In this document: positions 1 through 8,646 of the stretch, in pieces
How the letters are laid out: the number at the start of each line of letters is the position of its first letter
Position numbering within the stretch: position 1 is the stretch's first letter
Assembly (NCBI RefSeq): GCF_030815855.1
Contig: NZ_JAUSXG010000001.1
Location: forward strand, 124,001-188,000
Direction of reading: 5' to 3'
DNA from: Variovorax paradoxus
GTDB lineage: Bacteria > Pseudomonadota > Gammaproteobacteria > Burkholderiales > Burkholderiaceae_C
DNA: 64,000 nt
Position numbers and translations under genes: made by a program
The notes under the pieces: generated by a model
What the model saw: the letters and a program-made list of their open reading frames with translations, nothing else
Database searches by the model: none
Told to the model about the DNA's origin: nothing

Positions 1-674
1 TTGCCGCCCGCGAGCTTGGCACCGTGGCACCCCAGGCACATGTTCACCACGTAGGCGCCGTGCTTCACGGTCACGCTTTCGGGCACCGGCTGTTCGGGCG
101 GCTTTGCATGATCGATCTTCGCGGCGGCATCCTGCATCAGGCCGAAGCCATAGAAGGCGCGCACCGGCGGCGGCAGCTCGACCACCGCACCCGCGCCGCT
201 GGCCGGCTCCTTGAAGCGCAGGTAGGCCACCAACGATGCAAGATCGTCGTCGGTCAGCCGGTTGTAGTCTTCACTCGGCATCACCATGAGCGGCCGGCCG
301 CTGCGCGACACACCATGGCGAATGGCCCGCACCCAGTCCACGGGCGTGTAGCCAGCCACCACGCTGCCTGGGCCGGGGCTGATGTTCGGCCCGGCAATGC
401 GCATGCCCTTGCCGTCGTCCAGGAACACCCGGCCGTTGGCCTGTGCGCCGTGGCAATCGACGCAGCCGCGGGATGCAAACAGATAGCGCCCCCGCTCGAG
501 CGCCGCGCCGTCACCCGCGCTACGGAACGCAACGCCCTGTACCGCGATGTCGACCGTGCGCTGCATCTTGCGCGCCGCGAGCTCGTTGCCGACCCACAGC
601 GCCGCGGCGGCAATGCCGACCAGCACGGCGGCCAGCACCCCGGCGCGCTTCGCCCACTTTCCGGCGGCGCTCAT
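1..674 (-). CDS. di-heme cytochrome c, 3' end cut off by window edge
   Basis: This is an electron-transfer cytochrome c, exported and probably anchored in the inner membrane facing the periplasm. Read from the ATG at 674, the protein opens with a short basic N-terminus and a hydrophobic stretch (about residues 10-28) that can act as a signal anchor. A first heme site (CVDCH) follows at about residue 74, and a second (CLGCH) near the window edge. Met and Pro residues between them fit axial ligation. The gene runs off base 1, so its C-terminus and total length are unknown. Two CxxCH sites resemble the small cytochrome subunits of membrane dehydrogenases (alcohol, aldehyde or gluconate types) or a stand-alone di-heme cytochrome; the missing neighbour would decide. 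It is transcribed away from the TetR gene at 802, with 127 bases between the two starts. Confidence 0.85.
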   Translation of the reverse strand, partial: MSAAGKWAKRAGVLAAVLVGIAAAALWVGNELAARKMQRTVDIAVQGVAFRSAGDGAALERGRYLFASRGCVDCHGAQANGRVFLDDGKGMRIAGPNISPGPGSVVAGYTPVDWVRAIRHGVSRSGRPLMVMPSEDYNRLTDDDLASLVAYLRFKEPASGAGAVVELPPPVRAFYGFGLMQDAAAKIDHAKPPEQPVPESVTVKHGAYVVNMCLGCHGAKLAGG

Positions 675-801
675 GCAAGCCCCCGAGGCGCATGTGCAAC
701 GCTTTGCATTTGAAAGATCGGGAGGGGAGGATGGGGATCGGGTCGCATGGCAGACTCTTGTGATTGAATGTGATGATTAAAAATGGATTCTGCGTTCAAA
801 A

Positions 802-1530
802 ATGAATGGTGCAATTGATTTCATGGCGTCGTCAATACAACTTCCGGCAGCCCTGGCCGATAGTCTTGCGGTGCCCCGGCCTGGCCTTTTGAAGCGCGAA
901 CGCACGCGGCTGCAACTGGTGCAGGCGGCCATCAAGGTCTTCAGCGCGCGCGGCTACGCGGCCGCCACCATGCAGGAAATAGCAGCCGTGGCCGGCATGA
1001 CGACCGGCACCGTCTACAACCACTTCAAGACCAAGGAAGAAGTGGCGGGCGCCGTGGCGCTGTGGCTGGCGGACACGCTGTGCCAGCGCATCTCCGACAG
1101 CCAGAACGGCGTGGCCGAGGGTGCCCAGCGCATGGCCATCGGCATTCGGCGCTACATCTGGCTCGCTCAGGAAAGCCCCGCATGGGCGCTGCTGATGCTC
1201 GAAATTTCAGCGGCGGCGCCGCAACTGGTGCTCGAAATCCAGCACTACGCGCTGGCCGACTTGCGCCTGGCCATCAAGCAAAAGAGCTTTCGCGTGCCCA
1301 GCGAAGCGGCCGCCATGGACGTGTTGAGCGGCAGCGTGTCACAGGCCATGCGCAGCGTGGCCATGGGAGGCTCGCCGGCCAACCACGGGCGAGACGTGGC
1401 GACTTGCCTGTTGCGCGCATTCGGTATGGAGCCAGCCGCTGCGAAAGAAGTGGCGGGCCGTCCGTTGCCGCCGTTTCCCCCCCTGGCGGGCGGGCCGATC
1501 GAACCGGCGCGCGGCCGACGCAAGCCCTGA
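802..1530 (+). CDS. TetR/AcrR-family transcriptional regulator
   Basis: A DNA-binding repressor of the TetR family. After an unconserved leader of about 30 residues comes the family's N-terminal domain, with the helix-turn-helix at about residues 57-76 (TMQEIAAVAGMTTGTVYNHF); the YNHF ending and following Lys residues are classic. The remaining 160 or so residues form the ligand-binding and dimer domain, which does not reveal the ligand. Total length is 242 residues, slightly longer than usual because of a Pro/Arg-rich tail. The ATG at 802 gives the longest form, but an in-frame ATG at 823 is equally possible. It is divergent from the cytochrome c gene at 674, so the shared 127-base gap is the likely operator region, although no clear palindrome stands out. 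Confidence 0.85.
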   Translation: MNGAIDFMASSIQLPAALADSLAVPRPGLLKRERTRLQLVQAAIKVFSARGYAAATMQEIAAVAGMTTGTVYNHFKTKEEVAGAVALWLADTLCQRISDSQNGVAEGAQRMAIGIRRYIWLAQESPAWALLMLEISAAAPQLVLEIQHYALADLRLAIKQKSFRVPSEAAAMDVLSGSVSQAMRSVAMGGSPANHGRDVATCLLRAFGMEPAAAKEVAGRPLPPFPPLAGGPIEPARGRRKP

Positions 1531-1714
1531 AGTCCGGCCAAGTCAACTCGATGACTTGTTCCTTTTTTCTGTGCACAACTCTGTGGGTTGTCTGAGGACC
1601 CAGGCCTGCGAAGCAAGCACTGGCGCGGGTTCGCACCACATTGCCTGCTGAACGGGCACTTGGCCTGGCGGGTGGAAAAACAGCTGGGAAGAGGCGCGAA
1701 AACGGTGCGCCGCA

Positions 1715-1757
1715 GAAACAAAAAAGCCTTGCAAGTCGTTGACTTGCAAGGCTTTTA
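1715..1757 (-). terminator. Rho-independent terminator of tRNA-Met
   Basis: A near-perfect inverted repeat of about 16 bp (1722-1737 with 1741-1756) closes a three-base loop. On the minus strand it is followed by a run of T (complement of the A run at 1718-1725). It lies directly downstream of the tRNA on the same strand. Confidence 0.85.
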
Positions 1758-1764
1758 ATGAACT

Positions 1765-1841
1765 TGGTGGCTCTTCACGGATTCGAACCGCGGACCTGTG
1801 GATTATGATTCCATCGCTCTAACCGACTGAGCTAAAGAGCC
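1765..1841 (-). tRNA. tRNA-Met (anticodon CAT)
   Basis: On the minus strand the sequence folds as a complete 77-base cloverleaf. The acceptor arm is GGCTCTT pairing with AAGAGCC, the D-arm is GCTC/GAGC, the anticodon loop is ATCATAA with CAT, the T-loop is TTCGAAT, and the CCA end is encoded (1765-1767). The first pair of the anticodon stem is an A-C mismatch. A CAT anticodon could also belong to a lysidine-modified tRNA-Ile2. The body resembles elongator Met, but identity elements alone do not fully exclude the alternative. It has its own promoter and terminator. Confidence 0.9.
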
Positions 1842-1870
1842 GTTCGGCACAGTTTTGTACCGAGCCCAAG

Positions 1871-1897
1871 ATTATAGCGCAGGCTGCGGGCCGTCAA
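1871..1897 (-). promoter_or_regulatory. sigma-70 promoter of tRNA-Met
   Basis: On the minus strand a perfect TATAAT (complement of 1871-1876) lies 29 bases upstream of the tRNA 5' end, and a TTGACG -35 hexamer (complement of 1892-1897) lies 15 bases further up. The spacer is short, but both hexamers are close to consensus. A TTGATT at 1896-1901 with a 19-base spacer is an alternative -35. Confidence 0.55.
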
Positions 1898-1990
1898 TCA
1901 AGGCCCGGCGCGCCGAATGCGATGTCTTTTTTGCGATGCCCAACCCCGAAGGTGCCCGCCGCCCGTACAAGTCCGGGTGAGAATCCTCCG

Positions 1991-2659
1991 ATGTCCGCGC
2001 TGCCCCGCGCCCCTTCCGTCAAAGCCGCCACCGAGCGCGACGCCATGCCCGACGATCAGTTGATGCTGGCTTATGCGCGCGGCGACGGCGCGGCGTTCGA
2101 CGTGCTCTACGCGCGCCACGAGGGCGGGCTGTTCCGCTTCGTCAAGCGGCTGCTGGGCGCGCGGCTGGCGGCGCAGGCCGACGAGGTGTTCCAGGACACG
2201 TGGGTGCGCATCATCTCCGCGCGCGACAGCTTCTCGCCGCAAGGCGCCGCATGGCGCACCTGGGCCTTCACGATTGCGCACAACCTGGCCATGGACCGTC
2301 TGCGCGTGAGCGGGCGCGAGGTGGCGCTCGATCCGCCTCATCCGGACGACGGCAACGACGGCGTGCCCACGCTCGACCGCGGCGTGCGCGGCGCGGTCGA
2401 TGCCGCGTCGCATCCTTCGGCCGAGGAACTCGCGTTCTGGCGCGCCGCCGGCCGCCGCCTGCTGGCCTGCCTCGACGAACTGCCGCCCGAGCAGCGCGCC
2501 GCGTTCCTGCTGCACCATGAGGACGGGCTGACCGTGGAAGCGCTCGCCGCCAGCCTGGAGATCGGTTTTGAAACCGTGCGCAGCCGTCTGCGCTACGGGC
2601 TGCAGAAACTGCGCGGTTGCATGGAACGCTACCTGTCGGTTCTGGAGCAGCGCGCATGA
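1991..2659 (+). CDS. ECF-type RNA polymerase sigma factor
   Basis: A sigma-70 family factor of the extracytoplasmic-function type, which redirects RNA polymerase to a small regulon. Region 2 runs from about residue 19 (DDQLMLAYARGDGAAF) through the WRTWAFTIAHNLAMD core-binding and -10 motif. Region 4 is at about residues 160-215, with ELPPEQRAAFLLHHEDGLT and the helix-turn-helix EIGFETVRSRLRYGLQKLR. An acidic linker of about 45 residues joins them. The frame is open upstream to 1922. The ATG at 1991 (222 residues) was preferred because the extra 23 residues are unlike the family, but the start at 2045 is also possible and no strong ribosome-binding site decides. Its stop overlaps the next gene's start as ATGA, which couples the sigma factor to its likely membrane partner. 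Confidence 0.85.
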   Translation: MSALPRAPSVKAATERDAMPDDQLMLAYARGDGAAFDVLYARHEGGLFRFVKRLLGARLAAQADEVFQDTWVRIISARDSFSPQGAAWRTWAFTIAHNLAMDRLRVSGREVALDPPHPDDGNDGVPTLDRGVRGAVDAASHPSAEELAFWRAAGRRLLACLDELPPEQRAAFLLHHEDGLTVEALAASLEIGFETVRSRLRYGLQKLRGCMERYLSVLEQRA

Positions 2660-3933
2660 GTGGCGGAGGCCACAGCAGCAAGGGTTTCGACGGCGACGAC
2701 GCGCTGCACGGCGCCGCATTGCGCCGCGCGCTCGACCATGCGCCGGACCGCGACGCCATGCCCGATCCGCGCACCCGCGACGCGATCAGGAAGATGGCGC
2801 ACAACCTGGCGCCCGTTCCCGCAACGGTGCCGGTGGCTGCCGCGCCGTGGTGGCGCCGATGGTTCGGTGGAGGAGAAGCGCATTCCCGCATGCCGTGGAA
2901 TGCGGCCTTTGCAACCGTGCTCGTGGCCACCTTCGTGACCGTGCTCTGGTACCGCGAACCGATTCCCGATGCGCGGCTCGACGGAGAGGCCCAGGTTGGT
3001 GGGACCGCGGCGCCGGCGCCCGTGCAACCTCCGGCGCCCAGTCCCGCGGCTGTTGCCCCAACTCCGCAAGCACCTGCGGCACAGGACACCGCGCCCGTCC
3101 GGCCAGCCCCTCAAGCGGCCGAACCTGCCCGCGGTACGGCGAATGAGCAGTCGGCCAAGAGCAGGGGCGATGCTTTGCGCAAGCCTGCACCGGCACCCGC
3201 CGGCAAGCAAACCGGGCCCACGCAGGAAATAGACAGGAAGACATCGGAGGTGCCACCAGCGCCCGTGCTCGCCGCACCAGCACCAGCACCAGCACCAGCA
3301 CCAGCGTCCGTTGCGGAGCAATCCGCAACCGAGTCCCGCGCGTTCCCGCGCACGGAGGAGCGTCGTTCAACCGAGTCGGAAAGAGACCGCGCCCGGGCCG
3401 TCGGTGGCACGCCCGCCATGGCGTCCGCTTCACCAGCCGCGCCCATGGTGTTGGCAGCTCCGCCGTCGATGGAGCGCGAATCCCGGGACGGCAGTGCGCC
3501 TGCGTTGTCTGCACAGCGCAACGCCAACGCCGAGCCTTCCGGCGCTTTGCGCCAGGCACCCGCTCCGCGCGCGGCGGCCGCCGCCGGGGCCGCAAGCCCG
3601 CAGGGCGATACGTCGACGTTCTCGGCGCTGGACGGTTGGACGTCCTTCAACTATCTGCACGCCGGGCAAGCCGTGCGTCATGTGCGCGGCGACGTCGAAG
3701 GATTGGCGGCATCGGTGAATTCGGTGGCGCGTTCGGCCACGGTTGCCGGCAGCGACCTGGCCGCACCGGTCGAGGCGCGCCTGGAGCTCTACCGCGGCAC
3801 GGCCCAGATTGCCGTGCTCGAGATCGCAGGCGACCAGGTGCGATGGACGCCGCAAGCGGGTGGCCGTCCATCGGTCGGCACGCCGCCGGCATCGGCGCTC
3901 GCCGCGCTGCGGGCACTGCTCACGCGGCAATAG
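2656..3933 (+). CDS. Pro/Ala-rich membrane protein, likely anti-sigma partner
   Basis: A 425-residue protein with no recognised domain. The visible layout is a cytoplasmic N-terminus of about 85 residues, one membrane segment (about residues 88-105, AFATVLVATFVTVLWY), a long low-complexity Pro/Ala/Gln linker (about 115-330), and a folded C-terminal part of about 90 residues. It starts inside the last codon of the sigma factor gene (ATGA at 2656-2659), so the two are translationally coupled. Gene order, one membrane span and a periplasmic C-terminus match the usual design of an anti-sigma factor, but the ZAS zinc motif (HxxxCxxC) is absent. The anti-sigma role is therefore inferred from context only. 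The linker contains a perfect six-base tandem repeat (3275-3304). Confidence 0.7.
   Translation: MSGGGHSSKGFDGDDALHGAALRRALDHAPDRDAMPDPRTRDAIRKMAHNLAPVPATVPVAAAPWWRRWFGGGEAHSRMPWNAAFATVLVATFVTVLWYREPIPDARLDGEAQVGGTAAPAPVQPPAPSPAAVAPTPQAPAAQDTAPVRPAPQAAEPARGTANEQSAKSRGDALRKPAPAPAGKQTGPTQEIDRKTSEVPPAPVLAAPAPAPAPAPASVAEQSATESRAFPRTEERRSTESERDRARAVGGTPAMASASPAAPMVLAAPPSMERESRDGSAPALSAQRNANAEPSGALRQAPAPRAAAAAGAASPQGDTSTFSALDGWTSFNYLHAGQAVRHVRGDVEGLAASVNSVARSATVAGSDLAAPVEARLELYRGTAQIAVLEIAGDQVRWTPQAGGRPSVGTPPASALAALRALLTRQ
3275..3304 (+). repeat. in-frame hexanucleotide repeat, five units
   Basis: Five perfect tandem copies of CACCAG encode Ala-Pro dipeptides in the periplasmic linker of the anti-sigma-like protein. 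Because the unit is six bases, slippage would change linker length without breaking the frame. Confidence 0.9.
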
Positions 3934-3960
3934 CAGACAAGCGAGAGCGCCGAAGCGCGT

Positions 3961-4740
3961 TCAGGCGTTCTTGAAGTCGGGCTGGCGCTTGTTGAGGAAG
4001 GCGTCCATGCCTTCCTTCTGATCGGCCGTGGCGAACAGCGCGTGGAACAGCCGGCGCTCGAACATCACGCCATCCGAGAGGCCGCTCTCGAAGGCGCGGT
4101 TGACCGATTCCTTGGCTGCCATCACCGCGATCTGCGAGTAGCCCGCGATGACCAGCGCGGCGCCCAGCGCCTCGTCGGCCAGCTTTTCATACGGCACCAC
4201 CCGGCTCACCAGGCCCGCGCGCTCGGCCTCGGCCGCGTCCATCATGCGGGCGGTGAGCGCCATGTCCATCGCCTTGCTCTTGCCCACCGCACGCGGCAGG
4301 CGCTGCGTGCCGCCGGCGCCGGGAATCACGCCGATCTTGATTTCGGGTTGGCCGAACCTGGCGTTGTCGGCCGCGATGATGAAGTCGCACATCATCGCGA
4401 GCTCGCAGCCGCCGCCCAGCGCAAAGCCGCTCACCGCCGCGATCACGGGCTTGCGAATCGAGCGGATCGTTTCCCAGTTGCGCGTGATGTAGTCGCCCTT
4501 GTAGGTGTCGATGAAGCTGTACTTGGCCATGGCGGCGATGTCGGCTCCGGCCGCAAAGGCGCGCTCGCTGCCCGTCAGGATGATGCAGCCGATGGCGTCG
4601 TCGGCATCGAAGGCCTTGAGGGCCTGGCCCAGCTCGGTCATCAGCGCATCATTGAGCGCATTGAGCGCCTTGGGACGGTTGAGGGTGACGATGCCGACCT
4701 TGCCTGCTTCGGTCCGCACTTCGATGTTTTCGTAGCTCAT
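3961..4740 (-). CDS. enoyl-CoA hydratase
   Basis: A cytoplasmic crotonase-fold enzyme that adds water across the double bond of a trans-2-enoyl-CoA, as in fatty-acid or phenylacetate breakdown. The 259-residue length is typical. The oxyanion-hole segments are present (AFAAGADI near residue 61 and [11 protein letters not shown] near 105), and both catalytic glutamates of true hydratases are visible: Glu113 in GGGCELA and Glu133 in FGQPEI. The frame extends upstream to 4791, but the ATG at 4740 has a GGAG ribosome site five bases away and matches the family start. It is the last gene of the minus-strand run from 8557 and ends 28 bases from the convergent anti-sigma-like gene. The specific CoA substrate cannot be told from sequence. 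Confidence 0.92.
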   Translation of the reverse strand: MSYENIEVRTEAGKVGIVTLNRPKALNALNDALMTELGQALKAFDADDAIGCIILTGSERAFAAGADIAAMAKYSFIDTYKGDYITRNWETIRSIRKPVIAAVSGFALGGGCELAMMCDFIIAADNARFGQPEIKIGVIPGAGGTQRLPRAVGKSKAMDMALTARMMDAAEAERAGLVSRVVPYEKLADEALGAALVIAGYSQIAVMAAKESVNRAFESGLSDGVMFERRLFHALFATADQKEGMDAFLNKRQPDFKNA

Positions 4741-4815
4741 GGTGTCTCCGGGGGGAAGGAAAAAAGCGCTTCGCTTCACTATACCCAGCATCCGGTGCAG
4801 GCGTGCCGCACCAAG

Positions 4816-6666
4816 TCAGCGCCGCGCACCCGGTGCCAGCCAGGCCGTCACCTTCGCGGCGTCGTGCAGGAACAGGCGCCACGTGGTGGCACCTTCCGGT
4901 CGTACCAGCGGCAGCCGCAACAGCTTGCGATCGCGCGCCACCAGCGCGGTGAAGCGGGTGGCGTCGCCGAGATACAGCGCCAGGTCGTCGAGCTTGGCAA
5001 TGCGCCAAGCCTGCGCGGAACGTTGCTGTCCCTTCTTGCCGGCGGCGGGCAGTTCGATGCCGATCCACTCGTCGTTGGCCGAGAAGCCGGCCTTTTCGGC
5101 GGCGCCGCCGCGCAGCACCACCTTGACCTGGACGCTGCCGCTGGCTTCGGCCACGCGCAGTCCCAGCGCCTGCGCCGGCTGCGAAGGGTCTTCGAGCGCC
5201 GCAACACCGTGCGCGCGCAGCAAGTCCGCGAGCGGCAACTCGTCGGTGGAATGCACCCACTGCGCAATTTCCGCCGCATAGGAGCGTCCGCCCACGGCCT
5301 CGAGCGCGGTGGCCATGTCGGCCTCGCTGATCGGGCCGCCTCGGCTCTGCACCCACAGGTGGCGCATCACGTCGTCGAGCGTGCCCTTGCCTTCGCGCCG
5401 CAGCGTGAGGTCGAAGCACAGTGCCACCAGCGCGCCCTTGGTGTAGTAGCTCACGGTGCTGTTGGGCGTTTGTTCGTCCTGCCGGTAGTACTTGACCCAG
5501 GCGTCGAAGCTCGCATCGGCGACCGGCTGCACGAGGCGGCCCGGCGTTTGCAGCACCTGGTTGATGGTCTTGTTGAGCAGGCGCAGGTAGCCCGCGTCGT
5601 CGATGCGGCCGGCGCGGCGCAGCAGCAGGTCGTCGTAGTAGCTGGTGAAGCCTTCGAAGAACCAGAGCAGTTGCGTGTAGTTTTCGCGGCTGTAGTCGTA
5701 CTGCGCGAATTCCGCCGGGCGCATGCGCTTGACGTTCCAGGTGTGGAAGTACTCGTGGCTGATGAGGCCCATCAGCGTGGTGTAGCCCTCTGGCTGCTTC
5801 TTGGCGCCGCGCTGCGGCAGGTCGCGCCGGTTGCAGATCAGTGCGGTGGAGTGCCGGTGCTCGAGCCCGCCGTAGCCGTCGTCCACCGCATTGAGCATGA
5901 ACACGTAGCGGTCGATGGGCAGCTTCGGCCCGCCGCGCTTGCCTGCCTTGTCGCCGTGCCAGAAGCGGATTTCGGCTTCGCAGATGGCCTGCGTGTCGGC
6001 GATCAGGCGCTCGCCGTCGAACGAGGCCGCGGCGCCCGCGATGACGAAGCGGTGCGGCACGCCGCAGGCTTCGAACTCCGCGCTCCAGAAGGCGCCCATC
6101 TCGACCGGGCTGTCGGCCAGCTCGTCGTAGCCGGCGGCCAGGTAACTGCCGAAGCCCTGCTTGTCGGTCTTCGAAGGCACCAGGGCGGTGGCACACGACC
6201 ACCGCATATCGTCAGATGAAGAAGCGGGTGCGACGATGTCCAGCGCATGCGGCGCATCGGTCTGGCCTTCGACCCGAAGGCAGAGGCTCGTGCCGTTGAA
6301 GAAGCCGCGTTCGGCGTCGAGCCAGGCGGTGCGCACCGAGTTGTCGTAGGCGCAGACCTGATAGTGCAGCACCAGCGGCTGGCCCGGCACGCAGTCGATT
6401 TGCCAGCTGCACTTATCGAGCTGCGTCAGCACGGGCTTGCGGCGCCCTTGCGTGGCGCGCAGGCCCTGCAGGTTCTTGGCGAACTCGCGCACCAGGTAGC
6501 TGCCCGGAATCCACACCGGCAGCGAAACGCGTTGCTGCGCGGCAGGTGCTTCGATGGTCAAGGTGACGGCGAACAGGTGCGCATGCAGGTCCGCGCATTC
6601 GATGCGATAGCGCACCGCTGCGGCCGGCTGCGCCACGGCGCGCCGCGAAACGGCTGGCGCGGCCAT
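4816..6666 (-). CDS. M61-family (glycyl aminopeptidase-like) metallopeptidase
   Basis: A zinc peptidase of the M61 family, which removes N-terminal residues, typically Gly or Ala, from peptides. The 616-residue length is normal. The zinc motif HEYFH at about residue 283 is followed by TWNVKRMRP and then WFFEGFTSYYDD, which supplies the third ligand Glu of a gluzincin. The beta-rich N-terminal domain contains the family segment WIPGSYLVREFAKN. A PDZ-like domain (about residues 510-590) lies near the C-terminus. No signal peptide is evident, so a cytoplasmic location is likely. Its ATG at 6666 overlaps the stop of dsbC by one base (TGATG), so the two are probably translated in series. Confidence 0.9.
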   Translation of the reverse strand: MAAPAVSRRAVAQPAAAVRYRIECADLHAHLFAVTLTIEAPAAQQRVSLPVWIPGSYLVREFAKNLQGLRATQGRRKPVLTQLDKCSWQIDCVPGQPLVLHYQVCAYDNSVRTAWLDAERGFFNGTSLCLRVEGQTDAPHALDIVAPASSSDDMRWSCATALVPSKTDKQGFGSYLAAGYDELADSPVEMGAFWSAEFEACGVPHRFVIAGAAASFDGERLIADTQAICEAEIRFWHGDKAGKRGGPKLPIDRYVFMLNAVDDGYGGLEHRHSTALICNRRDLPQRGAKKQPEGYTTLMGLISHEYFHTWNVKRMRPAEFAQYDYSRENYTQLLWFFEGFTSYYDDLLLRRAGRIDDAGYLRLLNKTINQVLQTPGRLVQPVADASFDAWVKYYRQDEQTPNSTVSYYTKGALVALCFDLTLRREGKGTLDDVMRHLWVQSRGGPISEADMATALEAVGGRSYAAEIAQWVHSTDELPLADLLRAHGVAALEDPSQPAQALGLRVAEASGSVQVKVVLRGGAAEKAGFSANDEWIGIELPAAGKKGQQRSAQAWRIAKLDDLALYLGDATRFTALVARDRKLLRLPLVRPEGATTWRLFLHDAAKVTAWLAPGARR

Positions 6667-7388
6667 CAGTTGGTGGAAGCGGTGAGTTGCTTCTCGACCT
6701 GCTCCGCCGGAATGGCGCCCGGCGCGCGGGTGCCGTCGCTGAAGATCAGCGTGGGCGTGCCCGTGATGTTGTACTTGCGGCCGAATTCCACGTTGCGCTG
6801 CAGGGCGGTCACGTCGCAGCTGCTTGCCGCGGCGCCGGGTTTGACGCTGGTTTCCATCCAGTCGCCCCAGGCCTTGCCCTTGTCCTTGCTGCACCAGATG
6901 TCGCGCGACTTGGTTGCCGAGTCGGGGCCGAGCACCGGGTAGAGGAACAGGTAGACGGTGACGTTGTCGATCGTCTTCATGTCTTTCTCGAAGCGCTTGC
7001 AGTAGCCGCAGTTCGGGTCTTCGAACACCGCGAGCTTGCGCTTGCCGGTGCCGCGTACGATCTTGATCGCGTCTTTCACGGGCAGCTTGTCGAACGAGAC
7101 CTGGCTGAGCTTCTCGATGCGCTCCTCGGTCAGGTTCTTGCGCGCATTCACGTCGATGAGGTTGCCCTGCAGCAGGTAGTTGCCCTGCTCGTCGGTGTAG
7201 TAGATCTGGAACCCGTTCACGCGCACTTCATAAAGGCCCGACAGCGGCGACTTGGTGACTTCGTCGATGGCCGGGAACTGCGGAATGCGCGCCGGAAGGT
7301 TCTTGCGGATCTCGGCTTCGCCGGCAAGGGCCGTGACGGCCGCACCCAGCGTGCAGGCGGCGAAAAGAAGGTGGCGTGCGAGTTTCAT
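6666..7388 (-). CDS. dsbC: thiol:disulfide interchange protein DsbC
   Basis: A periplasmic disulfide isomerase that reshuffles wrong disulfides in exported proteins. The 240-residue protein has a signal peptide (about residues 1-22, ending TALA), an N-terminal dimerisation domain (about 23-90), and a thioredoxin-fold domain with the active site CGYC at residues 127-130 and a cis-proline loop GTPTLIF near the C-terminus. A second Cys pair (CSKD and SSCDV) matches the structural disulfide known in DsbC. It sits 20 bases after the UbiH-type gene and overlaps the M61 start by one base. A DsbD-type reductant is not in the window. Confidence 0.92.
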   Translation of the reverse strand: MKLARHLLFAACTLGAAVTALAGEAEIRKNLPARIPQFPAIDEVTKSPLSGLYEVRVNGFQIYYTDEQGNYLLQGNLIDVNARKNLTEERIEKLSQVSFDKLPVKDAIKIVRGTGKRKLAVFEDPNCGYCKRFEKDMKTIDNVTVYLFLYPVLGPDSATKSRDIWCSKDKGKAWGDWMETSVKPGAAASSCDVTALQRNVEFGRKYNITGTPTLIFSDGTRAPGAIPAEQVEKQLTASTN

Positions 7389-7408
7389 TGGAAGTCCGGT
7401 CGATGGAT

Positions 7409-8557
7409 TCATGCCTTCAAGCCCATCGCCTGGTTGGCGATCCAATGCTTGAGGAGGCGCGTGCGGTCGAAGCCGCGCATGCCCCAGTTGCGCAGCGCGG
7501 GCAGGGGCCCCGCACTGTGCGAGAAAAGTTGCTGCAGGCCGTCGGTGGCCAGGCTCATCTGCAGCACGTCGGCGCGGCGAGCACGCTCGTAGCGGCGCAG
7601 CAGGCGCGCGTCGCCCACGCTGCGCCAGTAGTCGCGGTGCTTGATCACGTCGGCCAGCATGGCGGCATCGGCCAAGCCGAGGTTGAGGCCCTGGCCCGCG
7701 AGCGGATGCACCGTGTGGGCGGCATCGCCGGCCAGCGCCCAGGACTGCGACGAAGGCGCGGACGGGCCCTGCGCCGGGGTGGGCATGGCGCCGGTCCAGC
7801 GGTCGGCAATGGCGCGCGCGAGCGGCCAGGCGGCGCGCTCGCTCGTGAGTTGCAGGGGCCCGAGCGCGCCGTGGCTGGCCTCGCTCGCGGCGGCATTGAA
7901 TTCTTCGGCGCTCTGCGCCAGCAGCGCGGGCGCGCGAAGCTGATCGACCGACCACACCAGCGCGAGCGAACGGCCGTGCGCGCCGCCCATCGGCAGCAGC
8001 GCCAGTACCTCGCCCTTGTCGTTGAACCATTGGCGCGCAACGCCGTCATGCGACTGGGCGGCCTCGAGCCGCGCCGCAATCGCATGCTGCGGATAGCGGG
8101 TCACCGCGTAGCTCACGCCCAGCGCATCGCGCGTGGTGCTGGCCTTGCCCTCGCACACCACGGTGAGCGGGGCGGGCACGGGCTCGGCCACGATCTCGAC
8201 CTGGGGCTGGAAGCGGACCGCGTCGGCCAGCCGCTGCTCCAGCGCGGGCACGTCGACGATCCAGGCCAGCGCATCGACCTTCTGGCGCACGGCGTTGAAT
8301 TGCACGCGGCCGCCCTCGTCGCCGTTCACGAGCATTTCGCGCACCGGCGTGGCATGGGCCGCGTCCGGCCAGGCGCGCAGCGATTCGAGCAGCGTCTTCG
8401 AGGCGGTGTTGAGCGCATAGGCCCGGATGTCTTCCTGGCCCGCCACGGCGGACGGAGCCACCAGCGCAACGCGCACGCGCTCGCGCGCCAGCAGCAGGGC
8501 CAGCGTGCGGCCGACGATGCCGGCACCGCGTATGCAAACTTCAGGGGGGAGGGCCAT
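7409..8557 (-). CDS. UbiH/UbiF/COQ6-family FAD hydroxylase
   Basis: A flavin-dependent aromatic hydroxylase of the family that hydroxylates the ring in ubiquinone synthesis. It is 382 residues long. The N-terminal Rossmann motif is GAGIVG (about residues 11-16), and the second FAD motif, GDAAHTVHPLAGQGLN, is near residue 290 and is diagnostic for this family. The frame is open to 8653, but the ATG at 8557 places the Rossmann motif at the usual distance from the N-terminus. It heads the minus-strand operon with dsbC and the M61 peptidase, and is divergent from the MOSC gene 89 bases away. Which ring position it hydroxylates (UbiH, UbiF or a broad-specificity UbiM-like enzyme) cannot be settled here. 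Confidence 0.88.
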   Translation of the reverse strand: MALPPEVCIRGAGIVGRTLALLLARERVRVALVAPSAVAGQEDIRAYALNTASKTLLESLRAWPDAAHATPVREMLVNGDEGGRVQFNAVRQKVDALAWIVDVPALEQRLADAVRFQPQVEIVAEPVPAPLTVVCEGKASTTRDALGVSYAVTRYPQHAIAARLEAAQSHDGVARQWFNDKGEVLALLPMGGAHGRSLALVWSVDQLRAPALLAQSAEEFNAAASEASHGALGPLQLTSERAAWPLARAIADRWTGAMPTPAQGPSAPSSQSWALAGDAAHTVHPLAGQGLNLGLADAAMLADVIKHRDYWRSVGDARLLRRYERARRADVLQMSLATDGLQQLFSHSAGPLPALRNWGMRGFDRTRLLKHWIANQAMGLKA

Positions 8558-8646
8558 TGGCTCATTGTAAGAACAAGCCCGGCCCCAGGCTCGCCCCCGA
8601 ATGGCCGATGCGGGACAATCGCTGCCGAATTCCAAGGAACCCCCAC

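Noticed and set aside
24..713. A 229-residue plus-strand frame at the left edge
   Set aside because: Antisense to the cytochrome c gene, which has both heme motifs and a signal anchor.
4042..6219. A 725-residue plus-strand open frame
   Set aside because: It lies antisense over the enoyl-CoA hydratase and M61 peptidase genes, is His/Arg/Ala-rich and has no motif; it is a mirror of high-GC coding on the other strand.
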